Assembly (NCBI GenBank): GCA_016212795.1
Contig: JACRDT010000048.1
Location: forward strand, 1 to 64,000
DNA length: 64,000 nt
Direction: 5' to 3'
From: Elusimicrobiota bacterium
GTDB taxonomy: Bacteria; Elusimicrobiota; Elusimicrobia; UBA1565; UBA9628
In this document: piece by piece, positions 32,440 to 40,271 of the stretch
Position numbering within the stretch: the first letter of the stretch is position 1
Layout: the number at the start of each line of letters is the position of its first letter
The notes under the pieces: model-generated
Seen by the model: the letters and a program-made list of their open reading frames with translations, nothing else
Told to the model about the DNA's origin: nothing
Databases searched by the model: none
Program-made: the position numbers and the translations under genes

Positions 32440-33942
32440 GTGGGGCTCCTGCACCGGGCGGTGCTGGAGACCCGCCGCGTCCCCGTGCTGGGGTCCTTGT
32501 ACCGGGGGGCCTACGCCGGGGCCGCGGCCGGGGCCGCGGCCGCGTTCTACGGGCTCGAAGGGGTCGTGGCCGTCCACCTGCACCGGGGGCTGACCGGCGG
32601 GACCTGGGAGCCCGGGGTGAGCGACATCGACCTCATCCTCGTGCGGTCCCCGTCCGCCGACGCGAAGGCCGAGCGCCGCTTCCTCCTGCGTTTGGGGGCG
32701 AGGCGCGCCGCGGTCAAGGCGGCGTTCCCGATGCTGGGCGACCTCTGGATCGGCGAGGAAGGCGAGGTGGCGCGCTACTTGCGCTGGGGAGGCCTGCGGT
32801 CCTGGGAGGACCGGCCGCGGTGGCGCCGGCTGCTGGGCCGTCCGGCTCCCCCGCTGGACCTGGGCGAGAGCCCGGCGAAGCGGCGATGGCTCGACGCCTG
32901 GGTGTGGGTCTTCGTCAACCACATGGAGATCTGCCGGCGGTTCTTCGGCCCGCCGGCCGGGCCGGCGCAGAAGCGGCTGGCCGACTGCCGCAAGCTCTTC
33001 CTGGACGTCCGCCGCTACGCGGATTCCATCGATGGGGACGGCGAGGGGGCGCTCTTGACCCGCTCCGAGATGCAGGCCCGGGTGCCGGCTCTCGAGGCCG
33101 CGGGCCTGCGCCGGCTTTGGCTCGATTCCGCGGCCAGGCTGGGCGAGGTCTCGGCGGCGGTCCTCGGCCGCCTGGGGACGGACGGCGAGGGCCGCGCGGC
33201 CCTGCCGCCGCCGGGGCGCCAGACGCCCTGCGCATCCGCGCTGGCCAGGCTCCTGGCCGGGTCCGGCGGGCTCTGCGTGGTCCGGGACCTTCCGTACCAC
33301 ACCTACGTCGTGCTCGACGACGCCGCGGGCTCGGCCGCTCTCGAGCGCGCGGCCGACGCCGTGCTCCGGGAGCCTCCCCCGGGGGTCCCCATGGTGCTGA
33401 CGGCCGCGGCCTGGGCGCTCGCCCTGCAGTCCTCCTACCTGGGCGCTCCCCTGGGGTGGCTTGGCTGGGAGGGCCGCGGCGGCGGCGGGGCCGGCCGAGG
33501 GGGCGCGTTCGGCGGGTGGGGGGCGTGCGCCCTCGGAGAGCCGCTGGAGCGGCTGCGCTTGCTGCCGCGGCGCTTGCGGTGGGAGACGGCCGCCGAAGCC
33601 GCGTCGTGGATGGCGCTGTGGTGGCGCAGCCTGTGGATCGGCCCCGGCTGGACCAACCGGTTCGCGCTCTTCCACCTCTATACCAGGGCGCTGGGCCTGC
33701 GCTTGGCCCTGGAGGGGGCGCCGACCGGACCCTACTCGGATTGGGAGGGGCTCTTCGGGCGCTGCGCGGCGCGCTTCGAGACGGAGAGGCCTCTGCTGGA
33801 GAGCCTCGGGGCGTTCTTCCGCTGCGAGCCCGCCGAGTGCATCGACCGGTTCCGGCGGGAGCACCTCGCTCCCGAGCACCTGGAGGCCCTCCACGGGTTC
33901 ATGGCCGGGCTGCGGCGTCCGCTCGATGGTCCGGCCGGATGA
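32440..33942 (+). CDS. Pol-beta-type nucleotidyltransferase family protein
   Basis: 500 residues from GTG 32440, directly after the ATPase stop. The nucleotidyltransferase core is VVAVHLHRGLTGGTWEPGVSDIDLILV, where GVSDIDL carries the metal-binding D-x-D and the Gly/Ser turn has drifted. A long helical C-terminal part follows (AWVWVFVNHMEICRRFFG, KLFLDVRRYADSI, MALWWRSLWIGPGWTNRFALF). Such proteins occur with PqqD, HprK-like and S26-like partners; substrates are unknown. Its stop overlaps the peptidase start (ATGA). Confidence 0.6.
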   Translation: MGLLHRAVLETRRVPVLGSLYRGAYAGAAAGAAAAFYGLEGVVAVHLHRGLTGGTWEPGVSDIDLILVRSPSADAKAERRFLLRLGARRAAVKAAFPMLGDLWIGEEGEVARYLRWGGLRSWEDRPRWRRLLGRPAPPLDLGESPAKRRWLDAWVWVFVNHMEICRRFFGPPAGPAQKRLADCRKLFLDVRRYADSIDGDGEGALLTRSEMQARVPALEAAGLRRLWLDSAARLGEVSAAVLGRLGTDGEGRAALPPPGRQTPCASALARLLAGSGGLCVVRDLPYHTYVVLDDAAGSAALERAADAVLREPPPGVPMVLTAAAWALALQSSYLGAPLGWLGWEGRGGGGAGRGGAFGGWGACALGEPLERLRLLPRRLRWETAAEAASWMALWWRSLWIGPGWTNRFALFHLYTRALGLRLALEGAPTGPYSDWEGLFGRCAARFETERPLLESLGAFFRCEPAECIDRFRREHLAPEHLEALHGFMAGLRRPLDGPAG

Positions 33943-34412
33943 TCCCGCTCACGCGGCGGTTCGCGTTCCAGGGGGACTCGATGCTCCCGCTGCTCGAGAG
34001 CGGCGACGAGGTGTGGGTGCGGGCCGTCCCCCTCGAGGACGCGGAGCCCGGCGACCTGCTGGTGTGGGCGCGCTTCCAGGGCGCCCAGCCGGCCCTCGTG
34101 GTCCATCGCCTCCTGGGCGTGGGCCGGTCCGCGGGAGGGGAGCTCGTAGCCCGCACGCGGGGCGACGCCCGCCTCCATGACGACGAGCCCTTCGGTGCCG
34201 GCGAGTTCCTCGGCAAGGTGGTGGCCTTGCGCCGGGGGGGGAGTTTCGTCGATCTGCAGTCGTGCGCCGGACGCCTCTATGACGGCGCGTGCCGCTTCTG
34301 CGCGGGGGTCTTCCTGCGGGGCGGGACGGGGGGCTCGCGCCTCAGGCGCGCCGTTCTGGCTCCGTCCCGACTGTTGTTGAAGGCTTTAGGCCTGCCGGCC
34401 GGGGACCGTTGA
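33939..34412 (+). CDS. S26-like signal peptidase with Ser-His arrangement
   Basis: 157 residues. The FQGDSMLPLLESGDEVWV box has the nucleophilic Ser. AEPGDLLVW follows, then VVHRLLGVG where ER-type/SipW-like enzymes have their catalytic His, then TRGDARLHDDEPF (box E, TRGD in place of TKGD). There is no N-terminal transmembrane anchor, so it is soluble or peripheral. It sits last in the exporter operon next to a nucleotidyltransferase and may process a small peptide of this locus rather than ordinary exported proteins. Confidence 0.7.
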   Translation: MIPLTRRFAFQGDSMLPLLESGDEVWVRAVPLEDAEPGDLLVWARFQGAQPALVVHRLLGVGRSAGGELVARTRGDARLHDDEPFGAGEFLGKVVALRRGGSFVDLQSCAGRLYDGACRFCAGVFLRGGTGGSRLRRAVLAPSRLLLKALGLPAGDR

Positions 34413-34416
34413 CCGC

Positions 34417-34665
34417 TCAAAGGCCGAGGGCGGCCTCGATGGCCTTGAATTTCTCCGGCGGGAAGTCCTGGCCGTAGAACCGACGCAGGAGTGCCCGGCG
34501 GACCTCCTTCTCGGAGGCGTCGGGATGATCGGCCTTCAAGCCGGCCACGGCCAGGGCCCTGGCGTCGTCGAACATGGAGCATCCGAGCGCAAGGCGTTCG
34601 GCCCCGGATAGGGACATGAGGGCCTTACGGAAGAAGCTCTGGGCGGCGGGGCTGGTGTCGATCAC
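34417..34665 (-). CDS. Small partner protein of the nucleotidyltransferase
   Basis: 82 residues from GTG 34665, with SD GGAGG 6 nt upstream and a GTGA overlap with the gene before it. All-helical: FFRKALMSLSGAERLALGCSMFDDARALAVAGLKADHPDASEKEVRRALLRRFYG. This type of small protein commonly accompanies stand-alone nucleotidyltransferases. The pair looks like a toxin-antitoxin module, but roles are not assigned. Confidence 0.65.
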   Translation of the reverse strand: MIDTSPAAQSFFRKALMSLSGAERLALGCSMFDDARALAVAGLKADHPDASEKEVRRALLRRFYGQDFPPEKFKAIEAALGL

Positions 34666-35216
34666 TGGGAGCCTCCGCGAGATTCGTCGAGCAGGGATTC
34701 GATGCCCAGTTCCTTGGCCCATCGCCGGATGTAGGCCCAATCCATGTCCGGCAGCGACGCGGCGAGATTGCGGACATCCTTGAGCTGCATCTCCGAATGG
34801 CTATCCTTGGCCCAGACGAGCTTCGAGAGGAGAAGGTCCTCCGGCGAAACAACGGGAAGGGGGATGCCCTCGAACGTGATGGTCCGCCTCCGCCCGAATT
34901 CCTCCTTGCGATAGGGATCGTCCTTCCTGACGACGAGGTCCACCTTCACCATGGCTTCGGAGTGGATGATGTTGAATATCCCCCGACGCTTGATCGATTC
35001 CCGCATGTCCTCCTCGTCGATGTAGAAATCGGGGGAGAACAGCCCGTGCATGAGGGCCCGGTCCGCGGGCTTGAGCTCGACGACGATGTCGATGTCCCGC
35101 GTCATGCGGGGCTGGGCATAGAAATTCATCGCGATGGAACCGCTGACCATGTGCGGAATGCCCGCCCCCGCCAGTCGTTGGGTGACCGTCTTGAGCACGG
35201 AAATCTGGTCCCGCAT
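34662..35216 (-). CDS. MNT/AbiEii-like nucleotidyltransferase
   Basis: About 184 residues from ATG 35216. VSGSIAMNFYAQPRMTRDIDIVVEL has the GS-x(n)-DxD nucleotidyltransferase core. KVDLVVRKDDPYRKEEFGRRRTITFEGIPLPVVSPEDLLLSKLVWAKD is typical of AbiEii/AbiGii-type and DUF6036-like proteins. An ATG at 35231 is in frame but overlaps a TATAAT (35230-35235), so 35216 is the likelier start. Coupled to the small gene by GTGA. Possible defence or toxin-antitoxin module. Confidence 0.72.
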   Translation of the reverse strand: MRDQISVLKTVTQRLAGAGIPHMVSGSIAMNFYAQPRMTRDIDIVVELKPADRALMHGLFSPDFYIDEEDMRESIKRRGIFNIIHSEAMVKVDLVVRKDDPYRKEEFGRRRTITFEGIPLPVVSPEDLLLSKLVWAKDSHSEMQLKDVRNLAASLPDMDWAYIRRWAKELGIESLLDESRGGSQ

Positions 35217-35229
35217 CGGTTCTTTCTCC

Positions 35230-35235
35230 ATTATA
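35230..35235 (-). promoter_or_regulatory. -10 of the nucleotidyltransferase pair
   Basis: TGC plus TATAAT on the minus strand, in the 36-bp gap after metG; transcription would start around 35223, just before ATG 35216. Confidence 0.45.
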
Positions 35236-35267
35236 GCAGGATGCGGGGGGCCCCGGAGTCCCGCCGG

Positions 35268-36761
35268 CTACTTGCGAGGGAAGAGGGGCGGGCCCTTCTG
35301 GATCTTCTCCGCCGAGGTCTCCCCCGGGACCAGCCGGACGCCGAGCTGAGCCTGGATCTTGGCGGAGGTCTGCGGCATGAAGGGCTCGAGCCACCCGGCC
35401 ACGATGCGCAGCGAGGACACCAGGTCGAAGAGGATCTCCTTGGTCTTGGCGGGGTCGGTTTTGACCAGGGTCCAGGGGGCCGTGGCGTTCACGTGCTGGT
35501 TGAGCCGCGACACGCCCGCCCAGATGATGCCGAGCGCCTCGGAGAAGGCCAGGCGCTTCATGCAGCCGCCGATGGCCTGGGCCTGGGTTGCTAGCGCCGC
35601 GGCCTGGCTGCCGGGCGCGAGCGCGGGCTTCCTGGGGAGCTGGCCTTCCAGGTACTTGTCCACCATCTGGACCACGCGGCTCAGGAGGTTGCCGAGGTCG
35701 TTGGCGAGGTCGGCGTTGTAGCGCTTGCGCATGGACTCCGGCGAATAGTCCCCGTCGTTGCCGAAGGGTATCTCGCGCAGCAGGAAGTACCGGAACGCGT
35801 CCACCCCGAATTCCCGGGTCACCTCGTAGGGGTCCACGAAGTTGCCCAGGGACTTGGACATCTTCCGCCCCGAGACGGTCCACCAGCCGTGCGCGAAGAC
35901 CTTGGCCGGGGGCTCGACGTTCAGCGCCAGGAGCATCGCGGGCCAGATCACGGCGTGGAAGCGGAAGATCTCCTTGCCCACCACGTGGACGTCCGCGGGC
36001 CAGAGCCCCTGGAAGAGCGCCGGGTCCGCGCCGTGGCCGGCCCCGCTGATGTAGTTGGTGAGGGCGTCGAACCAGACGTAGATGGTGTGCTGCGGGTCGG
36101 AGGGCACCGGGATGCCCCACTTGACCTTGGTCCGCGAGATGGAGATGTCCTGCAGGCCCGACTCCACGAACCGGACGATCTCGTTGCCGCGGTGCGCGGG
36201 GCTGAGGAACCCGGGCTTCGACTTGTAGAGGTCGAGGAGAGGCCGCTGGTACTTCGACAGCTTGAAGAAGTAGCTCTCCTCCTCGACGAGCTGGAGGGGC
36301 TTGGCGCACTCCGCGTTGGGGCAGCGGCGCTCGCCGGCTTTCTCGGGGGCCTCGGTGTCGGTGAAGTAGGTCTCGCAGGAGACGCAGTAGAAGCCCTGGT
36401 AGCGCCCCTTGTAGATGTCGCCGCCCGCCAGCAGTCGGGCGAAGACCTTCTGGACGCAGGATTCGTGCCGGGGCTCGGTGGTGCGGATGAAGTCGTCGTA
36501 GCGCACGTCCAGGTGCGCCCAGAGCTGACGGAACTTGGACGAGATGTCGTCGGCCCAGGCCTGGGGGGAGACGCCCGCGGCCTCGGCCACGGCCGCGACC
36601 TTGGCGCCGTGCTCGTCCGTGCCGGTGAGGAAGTGCGACTCGACCCCCTGGCCCTTCATGAAGCGGTTCAGCACGTCCGCGGCCACGGTCGTGTAGGCGT
36701 GCCCGATATGGGGCGGGGCGTTGACGTAGTACAGGGGCGTCGTGATATAGAATTTCTTCAT
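35268..36761 (-). CDS. metG: Methionyl-tRNA synthetase
   Basis: 497 residues. Charges tRNA-Met. HIGH motif as PPHIGHAY, KMSKS as RKMSKSLGN, and a zinc knuckle with CVSC and CPNAEC. The HGWWTVSGRK context is normal for the family. It lacks the C-terminal EMAP/tRNA-binding domain, so it belongs to the short form. ATGA overlap with holB. Confidence 0.96.
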   Translation of the reverse strand: MKKFYITTPLYYVNAPPHIGHAYTTVAADVLNRFMKGQGVESHFLTGTDEHGAKVAAVAEAAGVSPQAWADDISSKFRQLWAHLDVRYDDFIRTTEPRHESCVQKVFARLLAGGDIYKGRYQGFYCVSCETYFTDTEAPEKAGERRCPNAECAKPLQLVEEESYFFKLSKYQRPLLDLYKSKPGFLSPAHRGNEIVRFVESGLQDISISRTKVKWGIPVPSDPQHTIYVWFDALTNYISGAGHGADPALFQGLWPADVHVVGKEIFRFHAVIWPAMLLALNVEPPAKVFAHGWWTVSGRKMSKSLGNFVDPYEVTREFGVDAFRYFLLREIPFGNDGDYSPESMRKRYNADLANDLGNLLSRVVQMVDKYLEGQLPRKPALAPGSQAAALATQAQAIGGCMKRLAFSEALGIIWAGVSRLNQHVNATAPWTLVKTDPAKTKEILFDLVSSLRIVAGWLEPFMPQTSAKIQAQLGVRLVPGETSAEKIQKGPPLFPRK

Positions 36762-37693
36762 AATCCTTCCATCCGCAGGTTCGCGAGCGTGAGGATCGTG
36801 CCCGGGTCGGCGTTGGCGTGCAGGGCCTGGCGGAGCGCGCCGATCTCCCGCAGGGCGGGCACGGCCCGGCGCAGGGCGACGTGCCCGGCCTTGAGCCTGA
36901 GCCGGAGCGCCTGCTCGTGGCCGTAGAGGGAGAGCTCGGCCTTGCGGCGCGCCGCGTGGAGCTCCCTCGGCTGGCCCTCGGGGCCAGCAGTGCTGGCCCC
37001 AGCGAAGGGGTCGGCGGCTGGCGCGGGCAGCCCTGCCTCGTGGAGCGCCAGGGCCCTCGAGACCGAACCTTCGCACAGCCGCCCCAGCGTCCCGGCCGCG
37101 CCGGCCTCCACGCCGCGTTCCTCCAGGAGGTCTCGCACGACGCCTTGCGGGAGCGGGGCGAAGCGCACGGGGAAGGTCCTCGACAAGACGGTCTTGGGCA
37201 GCAGCTCGCGCCGCGAGGTGACGAGCACCCACAGGGTCTTGGGCGGCGGCTCCTCGATGACCTTGAGGAGGGCGTTGGCCCCCGCCGCGGCCATGGCGTG
37301 GGCCTCGGGGATGATGGCGACTTTCCACGAGCCCATCATGGAGCCCAGCTCTATGTCCTTGCGCAGGTGGCGGAGGGTGTCCACGCTCAGGGTCTTCTGC
37401 TTCGAGGCGTCCTCCTCCTTCAGGGCGGCCTGGTAGAAGGCGTCCACGACCTTGACGTCCGGGTGGATGCGCTTCTCGATGGCGGCGCAGTCCTGGCAGG
37501 CCCCGCAGCCGTCTCCGTTCTTGCAGAGCAGGGCCTTGGCGAACTCCGCGGCCATGAGGGTCTTGCCCACGCCGTCCGGCCCGGTGAAGAGCAGGGCCGA
37601 GGGGATGCGGCCTTTCCGGAGGAACTGCCTCAGCATGGCCGCGGCGCGCTCCTGGCCCCTGATGGCGGCGAAGCCCACGTCACTTTCCTCCAC
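36758..37693 (-). CDS. holB: DNA polymerase III delta-prime subunit
   Basis: 311 residues from GTG 37693 (a GTG at 37678 is an alternative). AAA+ clamp-loader subunit: FAAIRGQERAAAMLRQFL, P-loop TGPDGVGKT, a Cys cluster (CGACQDC), NALLKVIEEPPPKTLWVLVTS and LSRTFPVRF (Thr instead of Cys in the SRC motif). The start lies in the family A palindrome at the end of tmk; the palindrome arm GGAGG is 8 nt before the internal GTG at 37678. The C-terminal region contains a GGGGCCAGCA/TGCTGGCCCC palindrome (36980-37000) read in frame. Confidence 0.9.
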   Translation of the reverse strand: MEESDVGFAAIRGQERAAAMLRQFLRKGRIPSALLFTGPDGVGKTLMAAEFAKALLCKNGDGCGACQDCAAIEKRIHPDVKVVDAFYQAALKEEDASKQKTLSVDTLRHLRKDIELGSMMGSWKVAIIPEAHAMAAAGANALLKVIEEPPPKTLWVLVTSRRELLPKTVLSRTFPVRFAPLPQGVVRDLLEERGVEAGAAGTLGRLCEGSVSRALALHEAGLPAPAADPFAGASTAGPEGQPRELHAARRKAELSLYGHEQALRLRLKAGHVALRRAVPALREIGALRQALHANADPGTILTLANLRMEGL

Positions 37694-37739
37694 CCGCGGG
37701 GGAGGAAAGTAGTCGAGGGGGGATGATGGTCGTTTTCAT
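37680..37739 (-). repeat. Family A palindrome, intact 60-bp form
   Basis: ATG AAA ACG ... TGA on the minus strand, exactly 20 codons, in frame with tmk. Variant stem CTTTCCTCC/GGAGGAAAG. TGA is followed by C and then the GTG (37678) of holB. Confidence 0.88.
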
Positions 37740-38339
37740 AACGGTCTTGAGCACCAGCCGGTGCAGTTCCTCGACCGGGAGCCGGCCGTTGAGGAGCCGG
37801 GTGCGCGGCTCCGTGGCGGAGAGTCTCCGGTAGGCTTGGCGGACCTTCCGGCGGAAGCGCGCGCCCTCGCGCTCGATGCGGTCGAGCCTGCGGCTGCGGT
37901 CGCGGCAGCCGAACTCGCTTTCCGGGATGTCGAACACCAGGGTCAGCCGCGGCTTCAAGCCGTAGGAGGCGATGCGGTTGAGCGTGCGCACGACGTCCAG
38001 GGGCAGGCCCCGGGCGAAGCCCTGGTAGGCTAGGCTCGCCAGGGTGTAGCGCTCGCAAACCACCATCCTTCCGGAGCGCAGCGCGGGAAGGATGGTCTCC
38101 TTGGTGTGCTGTGCCCGCGCGGCCTCGTAGAGCAGCAGTTCGGCCAAAGGCTCCACCTGATGTCTTGGGTCGAGCAGTATCCTTCGAACCGCCTCCGCCA
38201 GCGAGGTTCCGCCCGGCTCCCGGGTGTGGACGACGCCCATGCCCCGCCCGCGCAGGGCGCGGGCCAGCAGGCCGGCCTGGGTGGATTTGCCGGACTTGTC
38301 CGGCCCTTCCATGACGATGAAGACGCCCTTCGCGAGCAT
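37680..38339 (-). CDS. tmk: Thymidylate kinase
   Basis: 219 residues. dTMP to dTDP. P-loop MEGPDKSGKST, the DR(E/Y)-type THTREPGGT, and ERYTLASLAYQGFARGLP with the LID-type region RDRSRRLDRIEREG. The last 20 residues (MKTTIIPPRLLSSPAGGGK) are the palindrome and not native. ATGA overlap with the pilin-like gene before it, an odd neighbour for a nucleotide kinase. Confidence 0.93.
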   Translation of the reverse strand: MLAKGVFIVMEGPDKSGKSTQAGLLARALRGRGMGVVHTREPGGTSLAEAVRRILLDPRHQVEPLAELLLYEAARAQHTKETILPALRSGRMVVCERYTLASLAYQGFARGLPLDVVRTLNRIASYGLKPRLTLVFDIPESEFGCRDRSRRLDRIEREGARFRRKVRQAYRRLSATEPRTRLLNGRLPVEELHRLVLKTVMKTTIIPPRLLSSPAGGGK

Positions 38340-39745
38340 CAATGGTTGCACGACAGCTGGGTGGGCCACTTCTGGCTGGGCAGGTCCTTCCAGGACTTGC
38401 GCGACAGGATGACGCTCGTGGTCTTGATCCAGTCGCCCGCGTTCTGGTCGTACCAGACCGTGATGTTGTTCGTCCCCACGGAGACGTCGCCGACCACGTA
38501 CATGGCGCCCACGACGTTCGTGTTGCCGCCGCCGCCCGTCTGGATGAGGTTGCCTCCGACGTACATGAGCCCCTTCACGACGATCTTGTCGATGCACTTG
38601 CCGGCCGTGGCCGGGGACTTGTAGCCCGAGTTGATGCCGGGGAAGTTCGCGGGGGCGGTGGAGTCGACCGGGTCGTGGCTGGTCCCGCCGGCGCAGTTGA
38701 CTTTCAATATCTCCTCGTCCTTGTAGTGGTTCCAGGCCGTGGCCGCGCCGTCGTCGAGGCCGTACTGCTGCCAGGCCGACCTGGGCATCAGGCACCACTC
38801 CTCGCCCGCGCCCTTGTTGCCGCCGTCCATGCTCACGTTGCCGGTGACGACGAGCGCGCCCTGGACGTACATCGAGTTCGTCACGTCGAGGTTGCCCTGG
38901 ATGTAGTAGGTCTTGTCCGTCTTGCACAAAGTCGCGTTGTTGCACTGGGTGCTGGGGGCGCCCCAGGCCTGGTTGCCGAAGAAGTAGGTGTTCGAGGAGA
39001 CCGCGTCCTGCAGGAACCCGTCCGTATCGAGGCCCGGGTCCTCGGGGATGTTGATCTCGTAGGAGTGCCAGCCCACGCAGGCGGGCTGGTCGCAGTTGGG
39101 CCACTCGTTGCCGTTGGTGTCGAGGTCGATGCCCGCGGAGGTCCAGCGCTGCGGCCAGAGCCTGCCGTTCATGTCGATGCTCTTGGCCGTGACCACGGCG
39201 CCCCATTCGACCTGCACGTTCCTGCCCGCGACCGCGACCCCGGAGCGGGCGTAGATGGCGGTGTCGCCCATGGGGGCGTTCTCGTAGACGGCCTGGATGG
39301 CGCGGCTTTCCTTCTTGCTGGTGTGGGTCGAGACCGAGATGACCGTGACCTGTTCCTCCTCCGGGCCGCTCGAGATGGCGACGGCGTAGCAGCCGCCGTC
39401 GAGGTCGTCGAAGGCTTGCGTGAAGAGGTAGCCTGTCGGGAAGGTGCCGGCCATGGCGCTGGCCCAGGTCGTGGTGCTCTCCGAGATCTTGCGAAAGCCC
39501 CTGTCCACCCCGGCTTCCGCGATCTGGAAGGCGGTCATGTTTCGGGTCTGCTTCATGCTCCACTTGGACTCGTTCTGGACGTACATGACCATGGTCGGGA
39601 CGAGAACGGCCAGGATGAGCATGATGACGATCACGCCCACGAGGATCTGTCCGCCCCGGCCGCCTGACATCCTTCCTAAGGGCGGCCAGGACGCTCGGCC
39701 CCTGGGCCTGCCGGCCCAGGCCGCGCCCTGCCTGATGTTGGGCAT
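38339..39745 (-). CDS. PilX/GspK-like pilus accessory protein
   Basis: 468 residues from ATG 39745, or 443 from ATG 39670. GGQILVGVIVIMLILAVLVPTMVMYVQNES is the single N-terminal helix of PilX-type proteins. FQIAEAGVDRGFRKI follows, as in minor pilin-like proteins that lack the processed Phe-Glu start. The rest is a beta-rich, Cys-containing exterior domain with Asn/Gly-rich loops. The first 25 residues of the longer form are read from a family B element, so the shorter start is likely native. Probably part of a type IV pilus or type II-like apparatus. Confidence 0.75.
   Translation of the reverse strand: MPNIRQGAAWAGRPRGRASWPPLGRMSGGRGGQILVGVIVIMLILAVLVPTMVMYVQNESKWSMKQTRNMTAFQIAEAGVDRGFRKISESTTTWASAMAGTFPTGYLFTQAFDDLDGGCYAVAISSGPEEEQVTVISVSTHTSKKESRAIQAVYENAPMGDTAIYARSGVAVAGRNVQVEWGAVVTAKSIDMNGRLWPQRWTSAGIDLDTNGNEWPNCDQPACVGWHSYEINIPEDPGLDTDGFLQDAVSSNTYFFGNQAWGAPSTQCNNATLCKTDKTYYIQGNLDVTNSMYVQGALVVTGNVSMDGGNKGAGEEWCLMPRSAWQQYGLDDGAATAWNHYKDEEILKVNCAGGTSHDPVDSTAPANFPGINSGYKSPATAGKCIDKIVVKGLMYVGGNLIQTGGGGNTNVVGAMYVVGDVSVGTNNITVWYDQNAGDWIKTTSVILSRKSWKDLPSQKWPTQLSCNH
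39670..39727 (-). repeat. Family B element at a pilin-like gene start
   Basis: Inverted copy of the 22059-22136 element: GCGCGGCCTGGGCCGGCAGG then CCCAGGGGCCGAGCGTCC on the minus strand. It may have displaced the original start region. Confidence 0.75.
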
Positions 39746-39746
39746 A

Positions 39747-40271
39747 TTAATTCATGATCCTCACTTTTTGGACCGAGAGCTGCAGGGCCTTCTTGCCGCC
39801 GAGGTAGGTCGGGGACTGCATGGTGATGGCCACGGAAAGGATGCTGACGTCGGTCGTCTTCGGGTAGGTGAACGAGATGTAGCCCAGGTGGTTGGAGAGC
39901 ATGGTGGTGACCACGGTGTTGCTCGAGAGCGTCATGTAGAGCTTGCTTCCGTTCTGGTAGAAGGTCACCAGCCCCCCCTTCTCCGGCGTGAAGCTCACGC
40001 GCGAGAAGGGCGGCTGGCCGACGGCCTGGTCGATGATGAGGGTGTTCCTCCGGGCCTGCCTCAGCCACCTGTTGATGGTCTCGAGCGACACGCGGACGTC
40101 GCGCTCGATGTCGTTTCGGGCCGTGGTCAGGCGCCAGAAGTTGGTCACGCGGAGCATGATGGGGGCGGCCACCCCGGCGAGGATGGCCACGATGGCGACC
40201 GTCATGATGGCCTCGGTCGCGGTGAACCCGGCCCTGGACCGCATCCGCCTCCTGAGGGCTCTCAGCGTCAT
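39747..40271 (-). CDS. Type IV pilin-like pseudopilin
   Basis: 174 residues. A class III prepilin signal, RAGFTATEAIMTVAIVAILAG, gives cleavage after Gly and a mature Phe with Glu5. The rest is a small pseudopilin-like domain (RRNTLIIDQAVGQ, GYISFTYPKTTDVSILSVAI). The resemblance to minor pseudopilins (GspJ/PilW) fits its place between two other pilin-type genes. Confidence 0.83.
   Translation of the reverse strand: MTLRALRRRMRSRAGFTATEAIMTVAIVAILAGVAAPIMLRVTNFWRLTTARNDIERDVRVSLETINRWLRQARRNTLIIDQAVGQPPFSRVSFTPEKGGLVTFYQNGSKLYMTLSSNTVVTTMLSNHLGYISFTYPKTTDVSILSVAITMQSPTYLGGKKALQLSVQKVRIMN

Noticed and set aside
36980..37000. Palindrome GGGGCCAGCA/TGCTGGCCCC in holB as a family B member
   Set aside because: Perfect palindrome read in frame, but it lacks the shared GGCCGAGCGTCC and AGGCGTTGG words, so I did not count it in the family.
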